Shown piece by piece: positions 25,071 to 41,253 of a DNA stretch of 64,000 bases (positions are counted from its first letter, which is position 1; each line of letters opens with the position of its first letter). The DNA comes from Coffea arabica. Taxonomy: Eukaryota > Streptophyta > Magnoliopsida > Gentianales > Rubiaceae. The position numbers and the translations under genes were made by a program. The DNA is taken from NCBI RefSeq assembly GCF_036785885.1, contig NC_092329.1, positions 2,418,001 through 2,482,000 of the forward strand, in the 5' to 3' direction. Under the pieces are notes generated by a model that made no database searches, was not told the origin of the DNA, and saw only the letters and a program-made list of their open reading frames with translations.

Positions 25071-25226
25071 CCACGCGTTTGGATAGCCAAATAATGGCTA
25101 AAAATTATTTACTTACATCACAAATACAATTTTCAACACACATTTTTATTTTTTTAATTATCTTTTTATCTCACATACATCACATCACAAAAAATGCTAC
25201 AGTAATTATTTCAAATAATCTCCTAG
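25071..25226. mobile_element. Short dispersed MITE
   Basis: The left end GGATAGCCAAATAATGGCT is partly inverted at the right (TTATTTCAAATAATCTCC). The inner core TTTTTATCTCACATACAT and CTACAGTAATTATT recur in diverged form at 21310-21455, 23090-23240 and about 8780-8880. It is a common kind of plant MITE with no coding capacity. The limits are approximate. Confidence 0.55.
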
Positions 25227-25835
25227 TAATTAATATTTGTCACTCCGTAGTTTGATATTGTAACATAACTAGTGGGAAAGGACTATCTAAAACAAAGAAA
25301 TACACCTTTGGATTTTTTGTTTTTGTTTTTTTACGTATTTTTTTCTGGGAAGGGTTAAAGTGGACGCGGAGCAAAGGGTTCGAACTTCGATGTGATTGGG
25401 GATCCCTTCTCTCTCGTCCTTTGACTATTCTGTCGTTTCTGATTCGTCCCCTTGTCATCATTTCCGCTCCTCAGCGGTTTGCCGGTTAATAGCCATAACC
25501 ACGCCTTCCTCTCCTTGTTACCCTATTCAGGCAACCCATAGCAGGAGCAGATTTTCCCCATCCGAAAGTGCAAACGATACGCTTTGTTCCCAGGTATCTT
25601 CCTTCCTGTCATCGCAAATAAAAGAGAGAGAGAGAGAGAGAGAATCTTACTTGTTCCACTCTGCAATATCAATTCATAACTGGATATATTGGTGACTGCG
25701 GATTATTTTATTGCTTGTATTTCTTCATGCTCTTCTAGGATCTTTTTTAGCTATAAAATCTTTATTGTCTCTGATCACTGTTTCACATCTGCCTAGCAAG
25801 TGTTTGATAATTGTTCTATGTCAGGGTTTACTTCC

Positions 25836-26240
25836 ATGGCAGGAAAAGCTGCAGTGAAATCTGTGGTGAAGTCAGTTGGCGAATACCAGTATCCATGGCG
25901 AGATAAGCTGGTGAAATACAAGGACGAGCTATCTAAAGGAGTTTGGGGTTATTGGGAGCTTGGGGCTTGGAAGCCTCTGGGCATCAGTGCCCGTCGTCGG
26001 GCCCGCCTTCGCAAAGAGGTTCTTCTTGCTGGGGAAGATTGGAATTATGATCCCCAAAGGAAGGAAATGAGAAACAAGCGTAAAGGGCATAAGTGTGACA
26101 GAATTGCTGCTGAAAAGCGGGAGAATACTGCTGCATTGATGCAGAAGATGCCTGCCATGTTAGCTGATTATAGGAAGAGAAGGTGGGAGAGGAAGATGAA
26201 AGAGGAAGATGATGCTGCTAGGAGAGCTGTGCAAGAATAG
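25836..26240 (+). CDS. Small basic protein resembling mitoribosomal mS34
   Basis: A 134-aa, strongly basic protein in a single coding exon. The segment WGYWELGAWKPLGISARRRARL (about residues 33-54) and the Lys/Arg-rich C-terminal half are what I recall from plant proteins annotated as mitochondrial small-subunit ribosomal protein S34 (mS34). That would place it in the mitochondrial ribosome. The ATG at 25836 is the first usable start after a probable leader intron (donor CAG/GTATCT at 25593/25594, acceptor TCAG ending 25824). An in-frame ATG at 25818 lies within that intron. A (GA)n microsatellite at 25623-25643 is also in the intron. No cleavable presequence is obvious. The family call is from memory and moderate. 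Confidence 0.65.
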   Translation: MAGKAAVKSVVKSVGEYQYPWRDKLVKYKDELSKGVWGYWELGAWKPLGISARRRARLRKEVLLAGEDWNYDPQRKEMRNKRKGHKCDRIAAEKRENTAALMQKMPAMLADYRKRRWERKMKEEDDAARRAVQE

Positions 26241-27837
26241 GTTTTGCTAGCTGTAGCATTTCTGTCATCAGAGCTTTGACCATCGTTATGTTTTATGTCC
26301 AATGTCTTTGGCCTTAATGATGCATGACTTTGAAGACTTCTCTTGAATCCTGAGGTTTCCCTTTCTCTCTGTTACATATCGATGATGACATTTGACAACA
26401 AACAGCTCTATGAAGCCAACATCTAAGAGATTCTGATAACACTATGATGCATTTGACAAAGACTGGTTTGCAATTCTTTTTTTTTTTTTTTTGGTTTCTA
26501 AATTATGTAGGGTGAAGCGGTGGATTTGCAATCTGATGAGCTAATATTACTAGCTAGGTCGATGGATCCATTGTCACTTCCTGAGAATGTAGCTACTATG
26601 TTTTTGACCAGCGTATGCAGTTTTCTTCCTATCTCAGGGTAGAATCTTCTTGAGAGCAGGACTTGTTAATTGAAAGTGACATTGATGGTGAATTTCCCGA
26701 GTTTTAGATTTTGTCATTGATTGTTCAGGTTCATAATCTCAACTGTAGACGGGTACATAGAAATGATAGAATTGATGCCCAAAAATAGGAATCTTGTCTT
26801 CTCACTCACCTTGCGTTGTGCTAATGCCTTATTCCTGCATGTCCAGTTTCCCAGCTGTTTTGCTTCTAAGTTATAAAGGGTGTGAGCTGCAATTTCACTT
26901 TCTAACATCGTCGTAGTTTTTCAAACTGCCAATTTTTTCTCTCGTGTCTTGTTGTCCTCTATTGCCTTGACCAAGTGAACTTGGAAGTAGTAAGTAGCTG
27001 TTGCTATAGTGGCCTCGGAACGCTGAATGTCTTTGAGGAACGGATGTTGTGCATGATTAGTGTGAGAGAGTTATAGTGGATGCATCTATTTGCATTAGAT
27101 CACCTTACCCCGTAACTATTTCCTTATGCTTTACGTCTGTTTGGGCAACTTTCGTGGTTTTGCTGAAGCTATGCTCTCTTACACCAATTGCACAGACTCA
27201 TAGTTGGAAATCTTTGTAACCATCAATCCTTTCGAAAGGTTAGGAGCACGGAAATTACAAACTCGAGAATTATTGGTAAGAACAAGGTACTGATCGGGAA
27301 AAGGGGATAGGTGGCGCCTTTGTGAGAAGTGATCTATGGACGAGAGTTTTGAGGTGGGGTGGGGAGAAGGGTTTTGACATTGACCTCATGGCAAACTTTA
27401 GCATCAGTAAATCTTGTGTCTGGCAAAATGGGGATATTCTAGAATCTTAAGAATTCATTTTGATATAGAGCTAATGGTGGAAAAACGGTAGTAGATTCTT
27501 GGTTGCTTAAATAATCCATTATCTTCAGACTGGGATAAGAGGTGCAGTGGCGCACTAGTACGATGATGGAACGACGGGTCACTCTAGCTAATGGATGAAC
27601 GTGGGGCGGAAGTTGCCCCATTTTAACATTTATGCTTAGATTAGGAAATCAATTATTGATTGACGTGCAAACCTTTTGAAAGTGATTCTTCTAATCCCTT
27701 CGACTTATTGGCGCAACTACCACCAAATTCTGTCTCTCTCTCTCTGTAAGATGCACATAGGTTGATACAAGCAGTGGACTTGAGAAACTTCTGCACAGGG
27801 AGCCCATTTCATAGAACGATCAGATGTCGCAGCTTTG
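26241..27837. other. 3' flank and intergenic DNA
   Basis: The 3' UTR of the mS34-like gene probably occupies the first few hundred bases. A T-tract lies near 26477-26493 and a short CT repeat near 27732-27746. No other gene is recognised. Confidence 0.45.
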
Positions 27838-27960
27838 CCAACATAAGTTAGCTCAATTGATAATAACGGATCACTTCCGTACAAAAGATCATACGTTCGA
27901 ATCCAACTGTTAATGTGAAAGCTATATTGGTGAGCTATTTATAAGAACCCTGTGAGTGAT
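27838..27960 (+). repeat. tRNA-derived SINE fragment
   Basis: A box-A-like word TTAGCTCAATTGAT (near 27847) is followed about 40 bp later by box-B-like CGTTCGAATCC (near 27894). This is the spacing of a pol III promoter in tRNA-derived SINEs. The sequence does not fold as a full tRNA. No tail or target duplication was found, so it is an old or partial copy. Confidence 0.4.
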
Positions 27961-28646
27961 CTATAATTCGGAGGACATGCCTGACTTGTGGCGGTGATTG
28001 GAATCGAATCCAACTCAACTTTTTCTTACCAAAAAAAAATAAAAAATCAGATACTGGCAGCTTTCACTATGGTGAATTTGAAAATCCAAGTCTCTGGTAC
28101 CTCTTTTCAAGCAAGGGGTAGGGGTCCCTTCCCCTTCCATTCCATCTCAAGTGCATCACATGGAGAACAATGATAATGTTACAGACGGAAAAGCGTGCTC
28201 GCTGAGCTACTTGATGTCGCTACCCTGAATATAAGGCCGCAATCTTTTTACGTGAAATTTATGTTAAGCTTTGTGATTTTGCAATGAAGAGCTCAACTCG
28301 AGCACTACTCATAATTAGCAAAACCTTCCCAACAGGCAAGCATACTTCTGTTAATCTGTTACTGAGATTTGTGGATATAGATTTCTAAAAGTCGTATGAA
28401 ACTGCCCCGACTTAGAAAATGCACCAAATAAAACTCTTTAGCGGACGCTGCCAGTCATCACTCCTTTGCTTGGTCCAATATGGAGTGCAGTTAGATGACT
28501 AATGGCGCACTTTTAGTGGGAATTATTACAGTAGCAGCTGATTAATGAGGATTTGTGCAGTGCGCACACGCATGAATGCACCAACTTGACCTTCGCAGCA
28601 GTTCTAATTATCCTACCTTCGGGCCTAGTTCTCCTTCTTTGGAGCT

Positions 28647-28656
28647 CTATAAGTAG
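28647..28656 (+). promoter_or_regulatory. TATA-box candidate for the subtilase gene
   Basis: CTATAAGTAG lies about 55-60 bp before the start codon at 28710, implying a very short leader. Confidence 0.5.
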
Positions 28657-28709
28657 CCGTTGTGCTTGCTGCTCCAATATGAATAACTGTGATACTAACA
28701 GATACAAGT

Positions 28710-32087
<3,378 letters not shown>

Positions 32088-32090
32088 CAA

Positions 32091-33190
32091 ACAGGAATGT
32101 GTAGCTTTGGATAAATGTACGCCATGTAACACTAATAACAAACCTAAATCGCAATCATAACTTAACAGATGACCAGGACTGAAGCAAGCTGAAGTAACAC
32201 AAACGAACTCCAATATCACGTTGCATTTTCTGAATTCTCTTTCTAGTATTGTATACTTAGTTGCCAAAGAGAAATCATAATGAACATTTCCAGAATGATT
32301 CACTGAATTCCTTTCGTTAAAAAAAAAAAAAAAACTTGTCTACTTTCTACAAGAAAGGGACCAAAAAAGGAAAAGAAATAAAAAAGAACGGACAGAAATT
32401 ATCACTTCAATGACGACGTTTCAGGCAGGGAAATTTTTTTTTTTTGTTTTTTGTTTTATGTTATCGTTTGTTTTAGCCATTAAATTTCAGATTTTTTAAT
32501 GCTAAAAAAAATGCTAATGTTTTAAATTTACCCAAGATTAACTTCAACTATTTTTTATTTTTCTCTATAATCACTTTGCACAATCAACTTCTGCAAAATT
32601 CACCGCAAACGATGATAGGCAAATTACAAGTGGAGAAAAGAGGGGCTTTTGAACATCAAAATTTCACAGGCAACCGCATGAATTGCTTCTTCGGTCCAGT
32701 ATTAAACGTCATCCCTTACCACCAAAATTGTAGCAAAAGAACTGACCGCCAAATCACTTCTGTAAGCCAAGCCATAGTGTAAATGCCGTAAAAGGATCTC
32801 AACTAGACAGGACTCAATTCGGCCAAATCAAATCTCAATAAGAATTACGTGGTCTTCCTTTAGCTACAGCGCCTTGCCACACCAAATTAATGCCTCCATG
32901 TGACAAAACTTGATATCTCTGATGAACCAAACCTCAGAAGTCAAAATAAGGTGGCAACGACTTCCTTCCACCATGACTTTGTTTCCACACTGTAGATTTC
33001 CACTCCTACGAATGTCATTGTCGCTGACACTGATAAGCAAGACATGAAACTCTCTCATTATTCAGTTATTGAAAAGATTTATAGACTATGAAAGTGAATA
33101 AATTTTTTTTTTGTGCAAATGGGAAGTTTCGTACCCAAAATCTTCAAAATGACGTTTGATAAAATTAAAATTTAAAAAGATTCTAAACAA
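32091..33190. other. 3' UTR and intergenic DNA
   Basis: The subtilase 3' UTR probably ends by about 32310, and an A-tract follows at 32320-32334. No gene is recognised. Short frames at 32576-32782 and 32864-33058 lack any motif. Confidence 0.5.
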
Positions 33191-34210
33191 TGTTTTGAAA
33201 CTGAGACCGGCCATCGACTCGATCGAAGTCAGGGGTCAGGGTCAGCCGAACCCATCTAAAGAATAGGATGATGTCATAAATATATTTAATTTTAAAAATT
33301 AATATATTACGTTAAATTTCTATAAACATATTAATGCTAAGAAAAGTAGGTTCAATATATGTTTGATGTTTCGAAAATACTTTACAAGAAAATACAAATA
33401 AGGTAGTATAATTAAATAGCAATTTATGCCATTTACAATTTATAGCATATTCAACAAGTTTAGATTCTAATTGGAGGGCTTATTTGAAAAGTAATACAAG
33501 AATTTAGTTCTGTAGCTATAAGTTCTAAAATGTTTCTAGGTGTAATAATAGTTTTCTAGTACTCTAGAGGTCAAACCGTAAAATTGACACAACTTTTAAC
33601 TCTGAACCTACTTTTTCTCCCTCATTTTTCTCTCCTACTGGTGCCGCCTCTCTCATTTCCCAATTTTCTTCTTCCTATTCCAACTTCTCTACAGTAGCAT
33701 GAGTTTTTCTTCTTTTCCTTTTTCTTTTTCATTTTTTCCTTTTTCAGTTTTGTCTTTGTTGTTTTTTCTTCTCAAAGTCACAAATCTTAAACTTTAATCC
33801 TTAATTTTTTTTCACACATCTCTATTCTCTATCTCCCCATCTTTTTGTCTTTTTATCATTTTTGAGATCTATAATTAGATCTTGTTTGAAAAATATGCTT
33901 AAAGATGGTTTTTTTATGGGTTGAAGATTGGTTGATGAAAGGATGCATGATTTTGCATATGGGTGGAAAACTATGTATTGGCAAAGGCAAAAGCGGGCTC
34001 AAGAAGGAGGAGGAGGAGGATTAAAAAAAAAAGTAGAAGGAAAGAAAATTTGGGTTTTTACCGATTTAGCCAGTTTTTAGTTGAATCCTATTTTTTTATC
34101 GAGTTTAACTGAGTTCTTGTTTAATGGTTTTACGAGTTAACTTGAACTGAATGCCTGTCTAGTAGCCGGTTCAACCGGTTGGTCCAATGGCCGATCCGAA
34201 TTTGAAAACA
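33191..34210. mobile_element. 1-kb inverted-repeat DNA element
   Basis: TGTTTTGAAACTGAGACCGG at the left is matched, inverted, by GGCCGATCCGAATTTGAAAACA at the right, with CCGGTTCAACCGGTTGG just inside. The interior is AT-rich without a transposase frame. No target duplication is clear. It resembles the common plant elements with ...ACCGGTTCAACC... ends, and the superfamily is left open. Confidence 0.5.
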
Positions 34211-35445
34211 TAGGTTCTAAGTGACATTTAATAAAACTAAAATTCGAATTCTAAATTCATTAAGTCAAGTGAACTACTAAATCTAATACATTGACTATCC
34301 ATCAAATTGAATGATAAGTGAATAGTTTATTACTTATTTTTTGAAACAAATTTTGCCTAATAAATTCAATGCCACTTAATTACTTTAAATATGTTATTTT
34401 CTATTATTAAACGTGTCTAAACACATTAAAATTTTAATTTATTAAGTTTAAGTACAAAATTGAATTAATGAATTATCAAGCAAAGCCTTACAATTCTTCC
34501 TTCTGGACCGCCGACCCATCCCCCAACAAAGAATTTAAATTGACAAATATTCATTTCCTTCTTACTATGCAATTCAATTACCTGATAATATCCATTCAAA
34601 CCAGTTATTTGGGTAATATACAGAATTAGGGGACAAGGTATCGTTCATCAACTTCGAAAGAAGCACAAATTGATATTCCTCTAATTTAGTTGTATCAGTA
34701 TTTCAGAATAGTTCAATCAACTACTTACCTTATTGAACCACAACTTCAATTTTTGCCATTGCCTACACAATTCCTTAATGGGCATCACTGTCTGCAGAAT
34801 TCACAAGTCACAACCCTTGCAAAAATTCCTGGGAACCCTGGCAACTGTGAATTATTGCCCACAGAAGCCATACCCTCGACACCAATCAAATATGTCTTCA
34901 ACAGGGACGTGTAAAAGAAGCTAGGTTCTTCGCCAGCCCACCATGATGCGTATGTGCTTTTCAAAGGAAAAGCATGAAAAAGAATGGATACAATCAAGAT
35001 GTACCATAAATAGAATAATTATTGTTCTCGTGAGGTTCTTCAAGAGAGCCCGCTTCTTGCCAGCAAGATAAACAAAAGGAGATTCAAAATTTAGAAAGCA
35101 CGGAGTACATTCAAATGTAATGAAAGAACCATACAGGCATCAGGAGCAATAACTAATTCCTTTTTCTAGATACAGGATACTTGCAGTCTATGTCAAGTGA
35201 GCCTGTAATGATAGCTTGAGAAATCAAATCCATGGGAGTTGACATTTGTAATGCTCAACCATTTGAATATACCTCACTAATTGATTCATGAACTTGATAT
35301 CATATAGGTTTCTCACCCAAAATTGAAAATACTATCCACCAGTGGATTATAACATAATTTACCCAAAAATTCCACAGGTTACTTGCCTGCAGTTGTATGA
35401 ATCATATTTCCAACAAAGAGTTAACGGAAAAGTCAGAACGATTAG
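34211..35445. other. Intergenic DNA and probable 3' UTR of the minus-strand gene
   Basis: No gene is recognised. The last few hundred bases probably include the 3' UTR of the gene ending at 35446. Short overlapping frames at 34690-34997 have no motif. Confidence 0.45.
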
Positions 35446-37570
35446 TTAGAGGGACCAACTTGACCGTAACAAGAAAGCAGGAAAGTGAGAAGTTCTATCA
35501 GCCAAGTATACAACAGCTGGCTGAAATCTAAATCGTTTACCAAAACTAAAATTTAGGAAGGCTTCTACCTGAAAATGGTCCCAACTTCTTGAACCTTGGA
35601 CCAGACCACCCATGCTTAAGCCCCAGCCAAGATCATCTTCAGGCGTGTCAGACATGCTAACAGCCCACTGTAGATGTCTAGTGTTTGATTGTTTCATTTC
35701 AATCCAACCACCTATTCGTGTGCTCTCATCAAGCTCTGATTCAAGCATCAGCGCAACAGATCCATCCAACCGTTCCCCTTCCCCATATGTGTCAATCTGC
35801 AAACCATTTTCCTCAATAGATGTTTCAGAAAGTTTACGTTGCCTAAAAATGCTGAAAGGGGTTGTCATAGCTCCAAGACGCAGTCTTTGATTTGACAATT
35901 TTGGCACTTTATGGACACCCAAAAGTGAGAGTTTTGTACTTTGAGATAGTTGATAGACAACTTGCCCAAAAGTGCCAAAGCAATTCGTGATTTCACTACA
36001 GTTGGTTGGCAATCCTAGTCCAGAAACAAACTGAGCCAATGAGGCAACAACATTTGACTTCTTGACCATTATGCCAAGAGCACTTCCATTCTTCTGATTC
36101 AGGAAGGGTGGTCCATACGCTGAATACTCGGAGAAGCCCTTGTCCTACAAATCAAGAAGAGCAATCAGTATGTGCCATACAGAGAGAATGGGAAGTTTGA
36201 AAATACATGAGGCTGTTTGATCATTTATGTCCACATGCACCTGAGTGACCACATTATAATTAACGTTTAATATTGTTGCGGTAAAAAAAACTTACAAATG
36301 CAAGCAGACAAACACAACAGAAAAAGAGAATTCCATATGAAAAAGAAGCATTAATAGTTGCAGATGAAGTTTTACCTTATGAAAAGAGCTCATATCAACT
36401 GCCACATCACTGCATGTAGCACCCATAGGGATAGCAACCGCAGAAAACCAATCACTGACATTTGCTGAATAGAGAAGCTTTCCCAAAGACAGTGGCCTTT
36501 CCAAAGTGTTGCCTTGGTCTTTTCTAACAGCCACAAACTCTGCGACAAGCATATCTTTCTCCCTAATGACTGTTTCAAATACAAGTCTTAGATCCACGCC
36601 AGTCCGAATACCTGCATTTTGGACTGTTTGATGTTGCTGATCATCAAAATTGTCCACCATAAACATTGCACCAACCACATCTATATCTCCCCTTACACGG
36701 GTACTAGCCTCTTGGAATGGAGTTGCTTTTGAAGTTTTATAAAACGTCAGCATTCGTTCCACCTTGTCTTGCCTATCTCTTAGTTTCATAATATCAGAAA
36801 AGGCTTCTCGTTGCAACCGCTTCAAAATTTTAATCTGAAAATCACATCATTGCAAGAGTTGTAAAGCCCCATCAAACAGCCTGTAGCTACCTATGCACGC
36901 AAAAAGCACGTCAAGCTCAAGCAGGTCAACATATAAAGTTTCGTCAAGGCTGATGCCCACAAGAATGTTGCTTCACATACTCCCAAAATAAAAAACTAGA
37001 GAACTTCTGCAATAAATAGAGATATATGTGGCAGCCACAAATAATAATCTCTCAGAGTATGGCATGACACATTTCTGTTTCATTCTTCAGTATTCTTCTA
37101 CATGACTATCCACGGAAGACTATCAACTCGTACATGGCAGAAACTATCAGGAAACTATGTACTTGAACGCATTCTATAGTTGGCTCTGACATAAAAACAC
37201 AAGCTTAAACAACAACCAACAAGGGATTTAAGCATTGAACCATGTACTATTTCACAATGCATGGATGAATCCCAAAAAAAAAAAAAAAAAAAACCCACAT
37301 AGATCACAGCTCATTAAATCAATCAATTGCCAACCTAGCCAGTACAATTCAGATACAAAAACCTTTGAACCAACAAAGACGGTAATTTCTTAACATAAAC
37401 AATCTGAATAAAGGGGAAAAATTTATAGTAATAAAAAATAAGAAATGGACAAGTACCGGATTTCGGCGGTTGAAATTTTGTGGCCAGTGAAGGATGCCAC
37501 GAGCCAACAGGTCCTGAGAGGATTTAGCAAAATCTTTCAATTTATCCACCACCGAAGCCACTGGCTCCAT
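35446..37570 (-). CDS. Conserved plant protein of unknown function, beta-strand-rich C-terminus
   Basis: Three exons on the minus strand: 37570-37457, 36834-36376 and 36144-35446. GT-AG introns, all phase 0, give 423 aa. The N-terminus (MEPVASVVDKLKDFAKSSQD) is helical, followed by IKILKRLQREAFSDIMKLRDRQDKVE-type heptads (about residues 39-64) that could form a short coiled coil. From about residue 90 to the end there are alternating strands with Gly/aromatic turns (RTGVDLRLVFE, GWGLSMGGLV, FNFSFGKRFRFQPAVVYL), a pattern seen in outer-membrane beta-barrels. I recognise the type as a conserved plant protein but not its function. A plastid or mitochondrial outer-envelope location is an inference only. 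The longer frame upstream starts with TTG, so ATG 37570 is used. The gene looks intact. Confidence 0.8.
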
Positions 37571-38508
37571 TCCACTTTCACCCAAATTCGTCGCCGTAAG
37601 AGAAATTTTATTTAAATTCTATCTTCTTAGCAGAAACCAATTACTGCTCCTCCTACAGAAGCAGAAAGCAAACCACTGGAGAGCCGCGACGCTACTTCAA
37701 CGCTACTTCGTCGGAGGCTGGCATGGGGAACTGGGACATAATAACGGGCTTTGGTGGGGAGAGTACAAATATGGGCCTTGGAATCAGTTGAGCTAAGAAC
37801 TTTGGGCCTTGGGTTGTCTGTTGGGTCGTCTTCCTAAAATGGCCCGCTTTTAATCTCAAGACCTTCTTTTTTTTTATTTTTTTTGATAATACGTGAAGAC
37901 CTAATCACTCGAATTGGTCTGAAATCTACGAATGGCCTGCTTTTAATGGATATTTGAATATCATAAAAGAAAAAAAATGGCCCGTTGATACCCATTTTGA
38001 GCTCCTTAGTCCTCACGTCAGGTATGAGTTTTGCATGAACTCGTATGATTACAAAATCTCAACCTGATCCTTTGAAGTACGAGTAGACGGTCAATACAAT
38101 TTGTTCGTTCCGTAGTATTTTACTCCCGTTGGCGTAAATTTGATCCCTTCCCCTTCCCCGTCCCCTGGGTGGTCATTTACTTATTTTACAACGGCAAGAA
38201 TAATACTACTACTTATAACAGGCAAAACATCCAGACGCCTGGAGTTTTCGAGAATGACTTGCATATATATATATAAAGAAGGAAGCCATCCAGACGCGTC
38301 ATGTCTCGCGTTTTACAAAGTGTTTTGAATGTATTGTAGTAATGCTTCGGCAAATGTATAGAAGATTCAACAAGTAAACAATTACTCCTACTATATAGTG
38401 GTATATTTCAGTCATTTGAAGTAGATGAATCTCAAAAAAGTACGTGGACGTATAACTCCGGTGGTGCTAGCTAGGACATGGCAAAATCAGAATGATGAAT
38501 CTGCTAGC
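37571..38508. other. Promoter of the unknown gene and 3' region of GDSL gene 1
   Basis: The first 150 bases are likely leader and promoter of the minus-strand gene ending at 35446. The last 200 are likely the 3' UTR of the GDSL gene. No separate gene is seen. The plus-strand frame 38425-38679 is the complement of the GDSL last exon. Confidence 0.5.
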
Positions 38509-40147
38509 TCAGAGAAAGCTGATGAGATTTTGCTTCAGAAATTGCTGGACTACGACTCTGTATGCCCTTTCTGTAAGATGAAAACTGTCCCAGAAAACGT
38601 AATCCAAAACGTTCGAGCATGTGTACTGGCACAGAAATGCAACTTCTACCAGTCCTGTGCCACAACAGCCCTTAAGTGAAATGGTGAACCCTGTCATGTG
38701 TCACGTAATAGTACGCTACTACTATCAGTACATTCTTCGGCTTCGCTCATTTTTATACAAGTTGAAAGAGAGGGGAGAAGCATACCATATTTTTGAGGGT
38801 TGTTGATGAGATCGAGGGGACGATTGTAGATGTCAACGTAAACCATCCTCGCCTTGGGGTACCTGCTATTGAGAGAGTTTATTTCTGCTATCAGCTTTGA
38901 GTTGAACAACTGTGCCATTTGATTGTAATCATCTGCACACTGTCTTAATACTCCTCCCCTCAGAGTTCTTTGTGATGGCATACATCCAATTGGTGGCAGA
39001 CCAAAGACAGCAATTTTAAGAGCCCCGACTTTGTACAACTCCTTCAGAATTAAATACAAGAGGAAAGCATGTTATTGCCACAAGTTTGCAGAAATTTCTG
39101 ATTCTTCCCTGAATGTTCTATATATTCAGGTATTACTCTGGGGAAAAAAAGCATAAATTACATGTAATTTATGATGATATGGCACCTAAAATTTAATACT
39201 TGGGATGGTGCTTCCTGTGTAATTGTGATCCACGGGGAGCTTTTTGACACATTGCTAAACTTTTGAATGGATACCTCTGGCCTAAATCCAAACCTTACCT
39301 GAATGAAAGAGGAAGCGGAGTTGAGCATGAGATCAGTGTAGGAAGGAACATCATAATGTGATTTTTGGCCGCCAAGGCCAAAATAAGTATTGGTAATATC
39401 GTTGCTGCCAATGACCACAGCAAAGAGACCGTTGCTTAAGATCTTGTTCTTGTTATCCTCTCCAAAAATCTCATGAAGCTTGGTTAAGTACTCTCTGAAC
39501 AATTCTAACTGATCTGTTAGTGATAACACAGACTGATGAAAACACTAGTCAGAATCTAATTTTGTTGATAAAAAGACCACTAAAATGAAGAATATCCGAG
39601 ATTCTGAATTAGGACGATAAATCTTACCGCCAGCTCAGATGTTAGAGGATCATACCCAGCTCCTCCTGAAGCAAAGTTCACTCCTGTTATGAGATCTTCA
39701 GTTTGCAAATTTGGGTCAAGGTAAGCTGGCAAAGCTTCTTTAATTCCCAATTCTTCAGCTGAAAGAAAGATAACTCCAAATCAAACAGTTGACACGGTGC
39801 AGCTAAAAAAAGAATAGATAGTACCCCCGGTACTAGCACTAGACACCGAGAGAGGGATCTGATGCAGTACCAATCAAGTCAGAGGGGACTTTTCCGTTAG
39901 AAAATCTTCCCGTGGGCCTTCCTCCCATGAAGTCCTGTCCATAAGGCGGATAATTGGCCTTAGCGATCGTTACAAGATTGTTATTGTTACCTGTATCAAC
40001 TATTGAATCTCCAAAAAAAATGACAGCTGGAATTGAACTGTTATATGGCAGCCTTCTAGTTGCTGGGGCACTGCGTGAAAGAGAACCAAGACTCGAACTT
40101 GACAGCATCAAAAAAGAGAGAATTTTCATCAAAGATAGGAATTGCAT
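38509..40147 (-). CDS. GDSL esterase/lipase, EXL type (copy 1)
   Basis: Secreted SGNH hydrolase of the plant extracellular-lipase (EXL) group, expected to hydrolyse acyl esters in the wall or cuticle. Five exons: 40147-39871, 39758-39628, 39532-39299, 39041-38786 and 38690-38509. GT-AG introns with agreeing phases give 359 aa. A hydrophobic signal peptide covers about residues 1-22. Block I is [14 protein letters not shown] with nucleophile S48. Block II ends in G124-G125. Block III is GSND with N180. Block V is WDSFH with D334 and H337. [10 protein letters not shown] is also conserved. Start: ATG 40147, because the longer frame upstream begins with TTG. It is the downstream member of a tandem pair. 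Its block V reads HLTE rather than the usual HPTE, while the catalytic His is kept. The physiological substrate is unknown. Confidence 0.9.
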
Positions 40148-41253
40148 TGTTGTCAATGATGCTCAACTCAGACTTTTGAGTCTGAGGCACTGAACATTAA
40201 GTCCCCCGTTATATCTTGTCACATCTAGTCAAAATGCCACAGCACGTAGTGTGCAGTTGGCGGTTGGATAGATGAAATTGCATGTTAGGGGTCATTTATT
40301 AGGGCATGGTTCCAATATCAGAATGCATGTTGGCCAAACCATTACAGTCTAAGTTCTAGTAATTCCAATCATGTCATGTGCATGCGTCCAGTTGAAATCC
40401 TTGAATCAATAGAAAACTACAGCATCAATAACAAGCTCATGATACTTCGATATCTTACTGCTGTACAATTAGTCAGGAATCAAGGCAGTTGCCAGCACTG
40501 ACAAGCTGCATTTCCAAAAATGTAGATATGCATGAGTCTTCTTTTTTTCTTTTTCCCGGCTGCCAGAGCTCTGCCCGAATGACATATTGGATCTGCTGGG
40601 GACCAACCCGAAATGAAAGGCAGAGTGAAAGGGTGCATCCGAATCATTATTAGGTCTCCACAATATGGAGTTCCTGGAATCCCCAGTCTCGCTATACTCA
40701 CATACACATTTGTTGCTAAAGGTGCACATAAAACAATCTGGCAGTAAAAACTCAAAATGGCATGATTGTATAAGAAACCTGACTCCGGATTGGCCTGAAT
40801 TTACAGTCCCGCGAGGTGGGGGCGATTCTGAACAATCAATTATTAATAAGCATCACCTGTTCCTCGTCATTAAAACCAGAGTGGAAAGCCGAAAAAAAAA
40901 TGGTAGAAGAATGAGTTATATGACAGCTGGTAGGAAAGAAACTGATAGCAGGTTGGCCCTGGACCAAATAGTTGAGAATCGTACTAATTCTATATGTCCA
41001 CATCTCAAAATTATGCAATCAAATCGGGTAAGAAGAGCGAAAACAATGACCATCGGACGCACGCCCCCAAAAAAGAAGAAACATTGCATTAAATAGTTTC
41101 GATTCACATATACATACAATGTTCAATGCAGAAAGTTAAGATCCATGTGCTGTTACACAATTTCACAACGTTGATTTTGTGGCCCCAGTCGGCCTAGCAA
41201 TGTTTATTTTGTTGCCAGATGATATTAGGGAAAAATCTTGAACTTGAACGGAT
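40148..41253. other. Region between the two GDSL genes
   Basis: This 1.1-kb spacer holds the promoter of GDSL copy 1 (a weak TATA-like ATATAAC on the minus strand near 40208-40214) and the 3' flank of copy 2. Frames here on both strands overlap each other and have no motif. Confidence 0.5.

Noticed and set aside
26510-26620. Possible extra exon (GEAVDLQSDELILLARSMDP) after TATGTAG
   Set aside because: It does not continue from the mS34-like stop-bearing exon, and no partner exon or family match was found.
38425-38679. 84-codon plus-strand frame with several cysteines (CPFCKMK)
   Set aside because: It is the mirror of the last exon of GDSL copy 1, whose minus-strand reading ([19 protein letters not shown]) is the real one.
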